Below, one piece after another: positions 17,904 through 26,891 of a DNA stretch of 64,000 nucleotides. The notes beneath the pieces were generated by a model, which was not told the origin of the DNA, ran no database searches, and saw only the letters and a program-made list of their open reading frames with translations. Position 1 is the first letter of the stretch, and the number at the start of each line of letters is the position of its first letter. Origin of the DNA: Brevibacterium aurantiacum (GTDB taxonomy: Bacteria > Actinomycetota > Actinomycetes > Actinomycetales > Brevibacteriaceae); the NCBI RefSeq assembly GCF_900169065.1, contig NZ_FXZB01000021.1, positions 17,140 through 81,139 on the forward strand. The letters run 5' to 3'. A program made the position numbers and the translations under genes.

Positions 17904-19421
17904 TCACCCTGGTGCGATCCCCGTCCACGGCACCAGCTGCTCGACTGCAGCGGCGACGTCGAAGGCCGTGCGGTCGTCGAAGGGATGGGCGATGATCTGT
18001 AGGCCCGTCGGGATTCCGCAGTCGGCCATGCCGGAGGGCACGTTGACGATCGGCACCCGGTTGCAGATGTTGAAGGGCATCGTCATGTGCGACTGCCAAT
18101 AGTGCTCGAGCCGCACTCCCCCGCCGTCGCCGCCAGCGCCATTACCAGCACCGACTTCTTCCCGGCCCACACCGTTCGAGTCGATCGTGATCCCGTCGAG
18201 GTAGCTGGCATCGGCTTCGAGTCCTGCCACCGCCGAGGTGGGGGCCAGGAGGACATCGAATCTCTCCATTGCGGTCGCAAGTTCCGCCTGGATCTGCGCC
18301 TCAGCGGCCAGCCCTTCGTAGAACGTATGACGGCTGGCGACCGCCTCGGCGTCGGCCATGATCTGGAGCGTGTAGTCGGCCAGCGTGTCCTCGTGCCCGC
18401 GCGTCGCGGCCCGCATCGCGGGGGCGAGGATATTGCCGAAGTGCGTGAACGCGGTTTCGAAGATCCGCTCCGCCGTCCACGGCAGTTCGACCTCTTCGAC
18501 AATTGCCCCCGCAGCCTCGAGCGCCGAGGCGACCGCCCGGGTATTGGCGATGATGTCCTCACCGACGGGGAAGTCACCCAGGCGCAGGCAGAGAGCGATC
18601 CGCTTCCCCTTCAACCCTTCGACCACCTCGGCGGAGGTGGCATCGAAGCCGTCGAGGAAACCGGGTGAGGTGATGGTGGCGTGGTCGCTGGGATCGACGC
18701 CGACCATCACCCGGGCAAGCAGAGCGGTGTCGGCGACGGTGCGCGCCATCGGTCCGTCCCCTCGGTACCAGTCGGCGGCCAAGGGCTGGACGCCGGGAAT
18801 CCGACCATAGGGTGCCTTGAATCCGACGGTGCCGGTGAACGCGGCGGGCAGCCGGGTCGATCCGGCGATGTCCGAGGCTGTGGCCAGGGGCGCGAAGCCC
18901 GCCGCCAGCGCCGCGCCCGAGCCGCCCGAGGACCCGCCGGGTGAGAGTTCAGGGTTCCACGGCTTGCGGGTCACGCCCCACATCGGGGAATGGGTGACCG
19001 TCGCGCAGCTGAGTTCCGGCGAGGTCGCTCGGGCATGGACGAACCCTCCGGCTGCGCGGATGCGGGCGATGATCGCCCCGTCTGCTCCGGCCACGGTGTC
19101 GCGTTCGTGGATGAGCCCCTGGGTCAGCGTCCGCCCGGCGATCGCGTGCTTCTCCTTGGCGATCACGGGCAGGCCGAGCAATGGCCGGGCGGCGGCCGCC
19201 TCGGTGAGCTCATCATTCGATGCGTGTGCGTAGAAGCCTTCGGCCTCCCTCGCCGAGGTGACCGCCTCCTCCACGACCTCCGTGACCGCATTGATGCGCT
19301 CGTCCTCGGACGTGATCCGTCCGATCTGGGAGGTGAGGTATTCGACCGGGGAGAGGTCCTTCGACCGAAACTTCGACAGTGCCTCGGTCGCGGAAAGTGC
19401 CCAGGTTTCGGTGTTGGTCAT
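17904..19421 (-). CDS. Second amidase-signature family hydrolase
   Basis: This 505-residue amidase has the triad sites GLPVIAKEKHAIAG (Lys), SPGGSSGGSGAALAAG (cis-Ser) and ASDIAGSTRLPAA (nucleophile Ser). The substrate loop around residues 440-475 carries a glycine-rich insertion (GNGAGGDGGG) absent from most relatives. The start ATG at 19421 overlaps the stop of the carbamoylase gene (ATGA), so the two are translationally coupled and probably serve the same pathway. It shares only the signature region with the amidase that follows at 16494, so the pair is not a recent duplication. The likely role is release of ammonia or amine from a side-chain amide in a nitrogen-scavenging pathway. Confidence 0.9.
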   Translation of the reverse strand: MTNTETWALSATEALSKFRSKDLSPVEYLTSQIGRITSEDERINAVTEVVEEAVTSAREAEGFYAHASNDELTEAAAARPLLGLPVIAKEKHAIAGRTLTQGLIHERDTVAGADGAIIARIRAAGGFVHARATSPELSCATVTHSPMWGVTRKPWNPELSPGGSSGGSGAALAAGFAPLATASDIAGSTRLPAAFTGTVGFKAPYGRIPGVQPLAADWYRGDGPMARTVADTALLARVMVGVDPSDHATITSPGFLDGFDATSAEVVEGLKGKRIALCLRLGDFPVGEDIIANTRAVASALEAAGAIVEEVELPWTAERIFETAFTHFGNILAPAMRAATRGHEDTLADYTLQIMADAEAVASRHTFYEGLAAEAQIQAELATAMERFDVLLAPTSAVAGLEADASYLDGITIDSNGVGREEVGAGNGAGGDGGGVRLEHYWQSHMTMPFNICNRVPIVNVPSGMADCGIPTGLQIIAHPFDDRTAFDVAAAVEQLVPWTGIAPG

Positions 19422-20758
19422 GCGCGTGCCTCGGCGACGGATTTCCCGACCCACACTTCACCCTCGCGGTCCTCACTGAGTTCACCGTTGACCAACTCCG
19501 TGGCGACGTTAGTGAGGACACCGAGGCCGCGGATCATGTCCTCGTCCGTAGTGAACTCGCGTTCGCAGTGGGAGACGCCGTCGACGCTGGGCACGAACAT
19601 CATCACGGCGGGCACCCTGTGGTTCATGGCCACAGAGTCGTGGCCGGCCATGGTCTCGAGGCGACGGATCGACAGCCCCTCATTGGCCACGGCCTTCTCA
19701 GCCAGCTCGACACCGGTCTCCGGGAAATAGAGCTTGCCGCGGACGTCGAAGTCCTCAACCTTAATCGTGATGTCATGCTCCAGGGCGATGCTCGCGATCT
19801 GCTGGTGCAGGGTATCCCGGGCGGCCTTGACGATGTCCGGATCGGAGGACCGGAGGTCGGCGACCATGTGCACGCGGCGGGGGACGACGATGGGTGAGTT
19901 GGGTTCGACGACGTGCTGGCCGACCGAGGACATGAGTGCTTCGTCGGCGAACTCGTTGACCACGTCGGCGACGGCGAGGACGATCTTTGCGCCTGCGACG
20001 AGGGCGTCGTGGCGATCGGCCATGGCGGTGGCGCCGGTGTGGGACTGTTCGCCGAGGACGTCGATGTCGAGCTTCTGCGTGTACCAGCTGGATTCGACGA
20101 CGCCGATGTTCGTGGCCTCACGCTCGAGTATGCGGCCCTGTTCGATGTGGATCTCGGCGTAGGAGATCGCCTCGGGTGGGGCGTCGGTGCCGTTGTAGCC
20201 GATTGCGGCGAGCGCCTCGGCGACTGACGTGCCTTCGAGGTCTTGGACGGCGAGCATCTCGTCGAGGTCGAAGAGTCCGGCGTAGACGGAGCTGCCCATG
20301 ATGGACGGGGCGAAGCGTCCGCCTTCCTCGTTGAACCAGTTGACCACGGCGATATTGAATCGGGGCTTCTGCCCGGATTCGGCGACGTTCTCTTTGACCC
20401 GCAGGGCTGCGAAGAGGGCTGCGATGACTCCGTAGGCACCGTCGAAGCGACCGCCCAGAGGCTGGGAGTCCAGGTGTGAACCGATGAGGACGTAGGGGGC
20501 GTCGGGGACGAGTTCGAGGCAGACGAACATGTTGCCGATCGCATCCACGCGAACCTCGAAGCCGTTGCCTTCGGCCCAGCCGCGCATCCAGTCACGGCTC
20601 TGCTTGTCCTCGAGAGTCAGTGCCTGCCGGTCGACGCCGTCGTTGTCGGTGGCGCCGAATGTGGCGACGTGGTGGAAGTCGGTGAGGAAGGCAGCGTCGC
20701 TGGACGCTGCCGCAGACGATGAGGCTGCGGTCGAAGTTCCGGGGGATGCTGTGGTCAT
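19418..20758 (-). CDS. M20 family Zn-dependent hydrolase (N-carbamoyl-L-amino-acid hydrolase/hydantoinase-carbamoylase type)
   Basis: This 446-residue M20 enzyme has LIGSHLDSQPLGGRFDGAYG for the metal His and Asp, VVNWFNEEGGRFAPSIMGS for the Glu pair, YAEIHIEQGRILE, and the C-terminal AGHDSVAMNHRVPA. This motif series is typical of L-carbamoylases and allantoate/ureidoglycolate amidohydrolases. The N-terminus has a Ser/Ala-rich stretch. The start at 20758 follows a 67-base gap after the MHS transporter gene, and the stop overlaps the amidase start. It probably removes a carbamoyl or acyl group from an amino acid imported by the transporter. The exact substrate is not determinable. Confidence 0.9.
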   Translation of the reverse strand: MTTASPGTSTAASSSAAASSDAAFLTDFHHVATFGATDNDGVDRQALTLEDKQSRDWMRGWAEGNGFEVRVDAIGNMFVCLELVPDAPYVLIGSHLDSQPLGGRFDGAYGVIAALFAALRVKENVAESGQKPRFNIAVVNWFNEEGGRFAPSIMGSSVYAGLFDLDEMLAVQDLEGTSVAEALAAIGYNGTDAPPEAISYAEIHIEQGRILEREATNIGVVESSWYTQKLDIDVLGEQSHTGATAMADRHDALVAGAKIVLAVADVVNEFADEALMSSVGQHVVEPNSPIVVPRRVHMVADLRSSDPDIVKAARDTLHQQIASIALEHDITIKVEDFDVRGKLYFPETGVELAEKAVANEGLSIRRLETMAGHDSVAMNHRVPAVMMFVPSVDGVSHCEREFTTDEDMIRGLGVLTNVATELVNGELSEDREGEVWVGKSVAEARA

Positions 20759-20825
20759 GGTGCGTCTCTTTCTCTTGCGAGTCTGGTGCTGAAGTGGGAT
20801 TCGGATCGCCGAGGTGGCCCGGCGG

Positions 20826-22145
20826 TCACCCCAGCCGGCCCCGGGTCTCGGGGAGGCGGGTGACGAAGATGAGGACGAGGACGATCACCGCGCAGATGGT
20901 CATGTAGAACCCTGGTGCGGTGTTGACGCCGGTGATGTCGACGAGCCAGGTGCCGACGAACGGAGCGGTTCCGCCGAGGATGGCGTAGGAGATGTTGTAG
21001 CTGATCGCTGCCGAGGTGAAACGGGTCTTCGTGGAGAAGCGCTCACAGAAGAAGGTGTAGCAGCCTCCGCCGTAGCAGCACAGGGAGATGACGAAGATCG
21101 TCTGTCCGAGGAACGCCAGGCCCATGTTGCCGCTGGTGACCAGGCCGAATGCGGGGATCGATGTGATGGCCAGGAGGATGGAGCCGGCGATGAGCATGGG
21201 TTTGCGTCCGACTCTGTCGCCGATGGCTCCGGCGATGGGAAGGAAGATCGTGTAACTGGCCATGGCGATGGCATTCGTCAGCAGTGATTGTTCGCGGGTG
21301 AGGTCGCCGGTGGTCTGGATGTAGGTGACGAAGTAGGCCGAGAGCATGTAGAAGCCCAGGGCGGTGAGTCCGAGGACGAAGAAGACCTGAAGCATGCCCA
21401 CCGAGTTCTCGCGGAAGGAGTCGCGGATCGGGCTGAACTCCTTGGGGCGTTCGGCCGCGGTCTTCTTGAACAGATCGGACTCGTCGGTGCGCGAGCGGAT
21501 CCAGAGACCGACGGCCGAGAGCGGCAGAGCCAAGAGGAAGGGAATGCGCCAGCCCCAGGAGTCGAAGGACGCGTCGCTCATCACAGTCGAGAGCAGCAGA
21601 ATGAGGCCGCCGGCGAAGACAGAGGGCAGAGCAGTGGCGGCCAGGGTGATGTTGATCCACAGTCCGCGCTTGCCCACCGGTGCGTGCTCGTAGACGAAGG
21701 AGGGTCCGCCGACCGATTCGCCGCCAGCGGAGAAGCCCTGGCCCAGTCGGGCGAGGATGAGCAGGATGGGCGCGAACCAGCCGATCTGGTCGAAGCCCGG
21801 CAGAATGCCGATCAGCGCGGTGCAGATGCCGACGAGGAAGATCGTGACGGTCAGAGTCTTGCGCCTGCCCACCTTGTCGCCGAGGGCACCGAAGAACAGT
21901 CCGCCCAGGGGCCGCATGACGAAGGCGACGCCGAAGGTGGCGAAGATGACGAGCAGGCCGGTGACCCGGTCGCCGTCGGGGAAGAAGTACTCGGAGAGGA
22001 TGACGGCCGAGAGGCCGTAGAGCGTGAAGTCGTAGAACTCGACGAACTGGCCGATGCTGCCGCCGACGAGCACCTTTTTCTGCATGCTCGTGGTCTTGCC
22101 GGTCGGTTCCCGTGACGTCGTCGCCACCGGTTGTGTTGCGGCCAT
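20826..22145 (-). CDS. MFS transporter, metabolite:H+ symporter (MHS) family
   Basis: This 439-residue, 12-helix membrane symporter is of the ShiA/ProP/KgtP type. Diagnostic segments are VEFYDFTLYGLSAVILSEYF in helix 1, the MFS loop GALGDKVGRRKTL, and ARLGQGFSAGGESVGGPSF in helix 4. The ribosome-binding site GAGGGAGAACTC precedes the ATG at 22145. It lies between a LysR gene and the carbamoylase, so it most likely imports the acid or amide that the downstream hydrolases degrade. MHS members take organic acids, betaines and aromatic acids; which one applies here cannot be read. Confidence 0.93.
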   Translation of the reverse strand: MAATQPVATTSREPTGKTTSMQKKVLVGGSIGQFVEFYDFTLYGLSAVILSEYFFPDGDRVTGLLVIFATFGVAFVMRPLGGLFFGALGDKVGRRKTLTVTIFLVGICTALIGILPGFDQIGWFAPILLILARLGQGFSAGGESVGGPSFVYEHAPVGKRGLWINITLAATALPSVFAGGLILLLSTVMSDASFDSWGWRIPFLLALPLSAVGLWIRSRTDESDLFKKTAAERPKEFSPIRDSFRENSVGMLQVFFVLGLTALGFYMLSAYFVTYIQTTGDLTREQSLLTNAIAMASYTIFLPIAGAIGDRVGRKPMLIAGSILLAITSIPAFGLVTSGNMGLAFLGQTIFVISLCCYGGGCYTFFCERFSTKTRFTSAAISYNISYAILGGTAPFVGTWLVDITGVNTAPGFYMTICAVIVLVLIFVTRLPETRGRLG

Positions 22146-22238
22146 GAGTTCTCCCTCGCCGTATCCGTAAGTGTGGGAACAATTGTTACCTGGACCACGC
22201 CATCAGTCCAACAGATACTTTCTAAGCCCGGGATCAAT

Positions 22239-23177
22239 TCAATCTATGAGTGGCTCTTCGCTCTCATTCGAACCGAGGATCTCCCGCGTCAGTTCGCTGA
22301 ATGCGCGGGCCCGTCTGCTCAGGCGCACGTCTTTGGGCCAGATCATGGCGAGGTCGATGCTGGGGAAGTCATCGAGCAGCGGCACGTCGACGGTCTTCGA
22401 TCCGATGTAGGTTCCCGAGGACACGGACTGGCTCAGCAGCGAATACCCGTGCCCCATCGCGACGAAGGATCGCACGGTCTCGTAGCCGGCGAAGCTGTGT
22501 CGCACGTTCGGAGCGATCCCGGCGATGCGGAAGAGCTCGTCGTAGTACTGCCGTGAGAACGGAAGATCGAGCTGGATGTAGTTCTCCTCTGCCAGCTCGC
22601 TCAGATGGATGGGTCGCGGCCCATCAGCTCCCCCGCCGAGGCGGTGCTCCAGGGAGACGAGGGCGTGCGGCCGGACGACGTCGATGAGGTAGGTATCGAA
22701 GCGTTCGGTCAGTCCCAGCGTGTAGGTCAGTGCGATATCGCATTCCCCGGCGATGACCGCGGTGTGCAGTTCATGGAGGTCGGCTTCGAAGTAATTGACT
22801 CTCACGTCGGGGTAGCGTTTCTCGAACTCCGCGTGGATGAGCGGCAGTCGGGTCGGGGCGATGGGCGAGAAGACCCCGACCGTGAGATTGCCGCTCAGCG
22901 ACTGGGCCAGTCCGTGCGCGGTCTCTCCCAGAGCGTCGGAGGATTCGAGGAATGGATTGACCTCGAAGAGGAAGCGTCTGCCTGCGGGTGAGAGCACCAC
23001 GGAACGATTCTTCTGGCGGATGAACAGGTCGATGCCCAGGGTCCGCTCGAGCTGGGCCATGGCCGTCGAGATCGCCGACTGGGTGACGTTGAGATGCTTG
23101 GCCGCCTCGGTCATGTTCTCCCTGCGGGCAACTTCTTGGAAGTACCGGAGTTGGACGAGAGTGAAGTCGAGGGCCAT
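22239..23177 (-). CDS. LysR-family transcriptional regulator
   Basis: This 312-residue regulator has an N-terminal winged HTH (residues about 8-65: LRYFQEVARRENMTEAAKH, then VTQSAISTAMAQLERTLG) followed by a periplasmic-binding-protein-like effector domain. The ATG at 23177 gives MALDFTLVQLRYF, the usual distance to the HTH; start codons further upstream only add unconserved residues. It reads in the same direction as the MHS transporter 93 bases downstream. It is probably the local regulator of the amide-degradation operon, although most LysR genes are divergent from their targets. No clear T-N11-A palindrome was identified in the gap. Confidence 0.92.
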   Translation of the reverse strand: MALDFTLVQLRYFQEVARRENMTEAAKHLNVTQSAISTAMAQLERTLGIDLFIRQKNRSVVLSPAGRRFLFEVNPFLESSDALGETAHGLAQSLSGNLTVGVFSPIAPTRLPLIHAEFEKRYPDVRVNYFEADLHELHTAVIAGECDIALTYTLGLTERFDTYLIDVVRPHALVSLEHRLGGGADGPRPIHLSELAEENYIQLDLPFSRQYYDELFRIAGIAPNVRHSFAGYETVRSFVAMGHGYSLLSQSVSSGTYIGSKTVDVPLLDDFPSIDLAMIWPKDVRLSRRARAFSELTREILGSNESEEPLID

Positions 23178-23273
23178 AGACGCAATCATCCCACTCGACG
23201 GCACAGACACCTCTCAATCGGTGCACGGCCAATGGAATGTCTCTTCAGGGGGTCGAGGAAATAGACTTGCATC

Positions 23274-24197
23274 GTGCTTGCCAACCTTGCGGTCGATGAC
23301 CTGCCCACGCTGCCCCACGACATTCTGGCCTCCATCCCGAGTCCGAGCGTCTCCAGCTTCCACTTGGGCCCCCTGACGATCCACTTCTACGCGCTGTGCA
23401 TCCTCGCCGGCATCGTCATCGCCATCGTGCTGACCAACCACCGGCTGGTCAAGCGCGGCGTGCCCGATTGGGAGGTCCTCGACATTGCGACCTTGGCCGT
23501 CCCCATGGCCATCGTCGGCGCACGGATCTATCACGTCATCACCCATTACACGGACTACTTCGGCCCTGGGCGCAATCCGTGGAACCCTTTCGAGCCCGGT
23601 TCCGTGTGGGCGATCTGGGAGGGCGGAATCGCCATCTTCGGTTCGCTGATCGGCGGCACCCTGGGCGCGCTGATCATGTGTCGCCGGCTCAACATCAGAC
23701 TCTCAACGCTCCTCGATGCCATCGCCCCCGGGCTGATTCTCGCCCAGGCCTGCGGACGATTCGGCAACTGGTTCAACCAGGAGCTTTTCGGTCAGCCGAC
23801 GACTCTGCCCTGGGGTCTGGAGATCGATCCGAACAATTCGGCCTTCCCTCCAGGACTGCCCGTCGACACTCTCTTCCACCCCACGTTCCTCTACGAAGTG
23901 GTGTGGAACAGCCTGGGCGCGCTGGTCCTGATGTGGCTGGGACGCCACGTGTTCTTCCAGTGGGGACGCCTCTTCGGCATGTATCTCGTCTGGTACGGCG
24001 CCGGCCGCATCGTGTGGGAGTCCATCCGTCTCGACCCCAGCTTCGTCGTCCTCGGCCTGCGCACCAACGTATGGGCAGCGATCGGCGCTGTTGCCCTGGG
24101 TCTCCTCATCATCGGAGTCCAAAGGCTGCGCCACCCCGAGCCCGAGGAGTCTCCGTTCATCAAGGGCCGGGAAGTTGAGCCGGAACCCGCGGACTGA
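23274..24197 (+). CDS. lgt: Prolipoprotein diacylglyceryl transferase
   Basis: Lgt transfers diacylglycerol from phosphatidylglycerol to the lipobox Cys of prolipoproteins at the membrane. The 307-residue protein has about seven membrane segments and the family signature CGRFGNWFNQELFG. The N-terminal HFYALCILAGIVIAI and the HPTFLYEVVWN segment in the second half are also conserved. The start is GTG at 23274, with only a weak AGGAAA box. Length and motifs are complete, so it should be functional. This is the one clear housekeeping gene in the window. It lies apart from the trp genes that often neighbour lgt in actinobacteria. Confidence 0.95.
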   Translation: MLANLAVDDLPTLPHDILASIPSPSVSSFHLGPLTIHFYALCILAGIVIAIVLTNHRLVKRGVPDWEVLDIATLAVPMAIVGARIYHVITHYTDYFGPGRNPWNPFEPGSVWAIWEGGIAIFGSLIGGTLGALIMCRRLNIRLSTLLDAIAPGLILAQACGRFGNWFNQELFGQPTTLPWGLEIDPNNSAFPPGLPVDTLFHPTFLYEVVWNSLGALVLMWLGRHVFFQWGRLFGMYLVWYGAGRIVWESIRLDPSFVVLGLRTNVWAAIGAVALGLLIIGVQRLRHPEPEESPFIKGREVEPEPAD

Positions 24198-24248
24198 GCA
24201 GATCTCGCAGAACCCGGCCGACGACGGGCCTCGCCCATATCACTGCGT

Positions 24249-24367
24249 ACTGCAGACCCCCGTCATAGTGGACTGCAGACCCCCGTCATAGTGGACTGCA
24301 GACCCCCGTCATAGTGGACGCGCGTTCGACCCAAGGCGATTTTTCGCACGCGAGTCCACTATGACGG
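24249..24367. repeat. Three tandem 23-base repeats followed by an inverted copy (hairpin)
   Basis: The unit ACTGCAGACCCCCGTCATAGTGG is repeated exactly at 24249, 24272 and 24295. CCGTCATAGTGGAC (24306-24319) recurs inverted at 24354-24367, and an inner CGCGT/ACGCG pair extends the stem around a loop containing TTTTT. It lies between convergent lgt and aminotransferase genes and could be a bidirectional terminator. The following 180 bases (24368-24548) are GC-rich, with imperfect repeats of GCGCC, TGCGC and GCCGTGCGC-like words, and no gene is visible there. Confidence 0.85.
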
Positions 24368-24548
24368 ATTGCGGGAAGGCCCGGGACGCCGTGCGCCGTG
24401 CGCACACCCCGTGCACACACGCCGTGCGCCTGCGCTGATGCGCCCGCTGGAGCGCCGGCATTGCTGCACCCGCTGCAGCGCCCGGCTGTTGCGCCTGCGG
24501 TGTTGCGCCTCGAGCAGAGACAGGAGCGAGGACTCCTCGCTCCGGCCC

Positions 24549-25745
24549 TTACCCCTGCGCCAGCCAGTCGCGCAGCTTACCCAGGCCCTCGGTGATGTCG
24601 TTCTCGCCGATGCCCGAGTAGGCGAGGCGGATGTAACTCCGGTCTTCCCAGTCCTGCCGTCTGCCGAAGTGCTCGCGGGTGCAGAAGGAGACTCCCGTGT
24701 TGTGCAGGGCTTCGGTGGAGAACTCGGACAACGTCGCGATCCCCTTGGCTTCCATCGCCTCGGTGACATCAGGGAATACATAGAACGTCGAGCCGGGAAC
24801 GGCCACGCTCATGCCTGGGATTGAGTTGATGATCGAGCATGTGGCGTCGCGACGTTTGCGCAGCACCTCGAGCATCCGACCAACTTCGTCCTGCGGTCCC
24901 TGCAGAGCGGCGATGCCTGCCCACTGGACGTAATGGGTGGTGCACGATTCGTCGTTGGTGTTCAACGTCGACATCACCTCGGCGATCTCACGCGGGGCGA
25001 CCGCGCAGCCCAACCGTGACCCGGTCATCGCGAATTTCTTGCTGAATGTGTAGAGGATGACGGTGCGCTCACGCATGCCCTCAAGTGCGGCGATGGACTT
25101 CGACCGACCCTTGTAGCGCATCTCGAAATAGGCCTCGTCAGAGAGGACCCAGAGGTCGAACTCCTGTGCGATCGCTGCAATTGCTTCGCGTTCGGCCTCG
25201 GTCGATTCCGCCGAGATCGGGTTCTGCAGGTCGTTGTAGATGATGGCTACGGTCTTGTCATCGATGGAGGCCCGCAGGTGGTCGAGGTCGATGGCGAACC
25301 CGTCGGCGGTGGGCACATACCGGTAGGGAAGCGCGTTTCCGCCGAGGTACTCGATCTGGGATTCGTAGATTGGGAACCCGGGGCTGGGGTAGAGGACGCC
25401 GTCGCCGGGGTCCATGACGACCTGGAGGAATTTCGTGATCACCGGCTTGCCACCGGTCGTGACGACCACCTCGGCGGGGTCGATCGTCACGCCACGTCGT
25501 TTCCCGATATCGTCAGCCAGTGCCGCGCGCAGCTCCGGAATTCCGGGGCCGGGGCAGTAGCCGGTCTTGCCGTCCCGGATCGCCTTGTCCATCGCCTCGA
25601 CGATGTGGGGCGCCATGGGGAAATTGAGATCGCCGAGGTGGAAGGGATAGACCTCATTGCCGCGGGCTTTCCATTCGGCGGCGTCCTGGGCGACCCGGAA
25701 CGAGGTCTCGGTGCCCAGATTGCCAAGGCGTTGAGCGGTCTTCAT
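24549..25745 (-). CDS. PLP-dependent aminotransferase, class I/II
   Basis: This is a fold-type I aminotransferase of 398 residues. The PLP Lys lies in LYTFSKKFAMTGSRLG, the Asp/Tyr of the cofactor site in VLSDEAYFEMRY, and the C-terminal Arg that binds the substrate carboxylate in RSYIRLAYSGIG. The usual NxPxNPTG stretch reads NDLQNPISAES, keeping Asn and Pro but changing the flanks. The ATG at 25745 follows GAAGGAG; the longer frame from 25826 has no such site. It is convergent with lgt and divergent from the GNAT gene, so it is expressed alone. The amino donor is unknown. Confidence 0.92.
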   Translation of the reverse strand: MKTAQRLGNLGTETSFRVAQDAAEWKARGNEVYPFHLGDLNFPMAPHIVEAMDKAIRDGKTGYCPGPGIPELRAALADDIGKRRGVTIDPAEVVVTTGGKPVITKFLQVVMDPGDGVLYPSPGFPIYESQIEYLGGNALPYRYVPTADGFAIDLDHLRASIDDKTVAIIYNDLQNPISAESTEAEREAIAAIAQEFDLWVLSDEAYFEMRYKGRSKSIAALEGMRERTVILYTFSKKFAMTGSRLGCAVAPREIAEVMSTLNTNDESCTTHYVQWAGIAALQGPQDEVGRMLEVLRKRRDATCSIINSIPGMSVAVPGSTFYVFPDVTEAMEAKGIATLSEFSTEALHNTGVSFCTREHFGRRQDWEDRSYIRLAYSGIGENDITEGLGKLRDWLAQG

Positions 25746-25959
25746 TGTCGGCTCCTTCAAACGGGTGGGATGACGGTCCTGGTGAGCGGTGTACTCACAC
25801 CGCCCGATCTTCGTCTCTTCCCTCACGATAGATCACCGTAACCTCGAATGTCAGCGGCGACCGGACAGTCAGTTCAGGGCCAATCCGCTTCGCCCAACGA
25901 CCAGGAACCACAGGTCGATGCCGAGGAACGCTTTTGGAAGGCTGCCTAGACTGGCGACC

Positions 25960-26700
25960 ATGAATCTCACAGTTTCCACCTTGGCTCAGCGCCCGGACCT
26001 CAAAGACGAGCTCCTCAACCTGGAGAATACGTGGCCGGAATTTATCCGGCACGATCCTCTCGGCAACCTCTACTATCATCGGGACATTCTCGCCCAGTTC
26101 GCCGATCACCTAGTCATCGCCCACACCTCGGCGGACGGGATCGTGGGCAAGGCACATGCGATCCCCTTGCTTTTCCAAGGTGAGCGCCTGCCAGAAGACG
26201 GATGGGACGGGGCGATCCGACGCGGAATCCAGACGAAGGTCCTAGGTGAGGTGCCGAACATGTTGGCCGCGCTCGAGATCTTCGTACGATCTGACAAACA
26301 AGGGCTGGGGTTGTCCGGCAGGATCCTCGACGCGTTACGACAGCATGCAAAGGACCAGGGATTCGCCGAGGTAGTCGTTCCGGTCCGCCCCAATGGCAAG
26401 AACGACATCCACGATCCGATGCCTTCCTACGCTTATCGCACGAGGGAGGACGGGCTGCCCGTCGACCCCTGGCTGCGCACCCATATTCGCGCCGGCGGGA
26501 CGATCGAGGGAATCGCGCACCGCTCGATGGTGATCGCCGGAACTCTTGAGGAATGGCGGAACTGGACCGGTCTGCCTATGGATACCTCGGGACCGGTCGA
26601 GGTTTCCGGGGCGCTGACACCTGTGCTCTGCGATATCGAGCACGGCAACGCGGTCTACATCGAGCCGAACGTGTGGGTGCGGCACCGTACCAGAGTGTAA
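25960..26700 (+). CDS. GNAT-like N-acetyltransferase
   Basis: This 246-residue cytoplasmic protein shows GNAT-fold features: a beta strand with ALEIFVRSDKQGLGLSGRIL (the acetyl-CoA pyrophosphate loop QGLGLSG) followed by a helix and FAEVVVPVRPNGK. The start at 25960 (MNLTVSTLAQRP) was chosen because the preceding 57 in-frame codons overlap the divergent aminotransferase promoter and look non-coding. The substrate is unknown. The C-terminal half (GGTIEGIAHRSMVIAGTLEEW) resembles other uncharacterised actinobacterial members. A strong hairpin terminator follows at 26768. Confidence 0.75.
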   Translation: MNLTVSTLAQRPDLKDELLNLENTWPEFIRHDPLGNLYYHRDILAQFADHLVIAHTSADGIVGKAHAIPLLFQGERLPEDGWDGAIRRGIQTKVLGEVPNMLAALEIFVRSDKQGLGLSGRILDALRQHAKDQGFAEVVVPVRPNGKNDIHDPMPSYAYRTREDGLPVDPWLRTHIRAGGTIEGIAHRSMVIAGTLEEWRNWTGLPMDTSGPVEVSGALTPVLCDIEHGNAVYIEPNVWVRHRTRV

Positions 26701-26767
26701 AGGGTTGGTCCCTTGGTTCAGGCTCTCTGCATTCTGACGATCCGATTCTTCGGCGCAGACATCACAT

Positions 26768-26810
26768 ACGCAGAGCCGCCAACGAAGAATTTTCGATGGC
26801 GGCTCTGCGT
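26768..26810. terminator. Bidirectional terminator between GNAT and aldehyde dehydrogenase genes
   Basis: A perfect 14-base stem (ACGCAGAGCCGCCA and complement) has a loop containing a secondary CGAA/TTCG pairing. It lies in the 191-base gap between convergent genes. No gene is visible in the rest of the gap. Confidence 0.85.
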
Positions 26811-26891
26811 CGAATTGTGCGCTCAGCAAGACAGTGCCGATGTGAACCGCGGAACCTGACAACGGACCTGTCTCATTGGAGCTGCACGGAA

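Noticed and set aside
24249..24317. Three 23-base repeats considered as a CRISPR array
   Set aside because: The units are directly adjacent with no spacers, and no cas gene is present.
26335..26862. Minus-strand frame spanning the GNAT gene end and terminator
   Set aside because: It runs through a perfect terminator stem and is antisense to the acetyltransferase.
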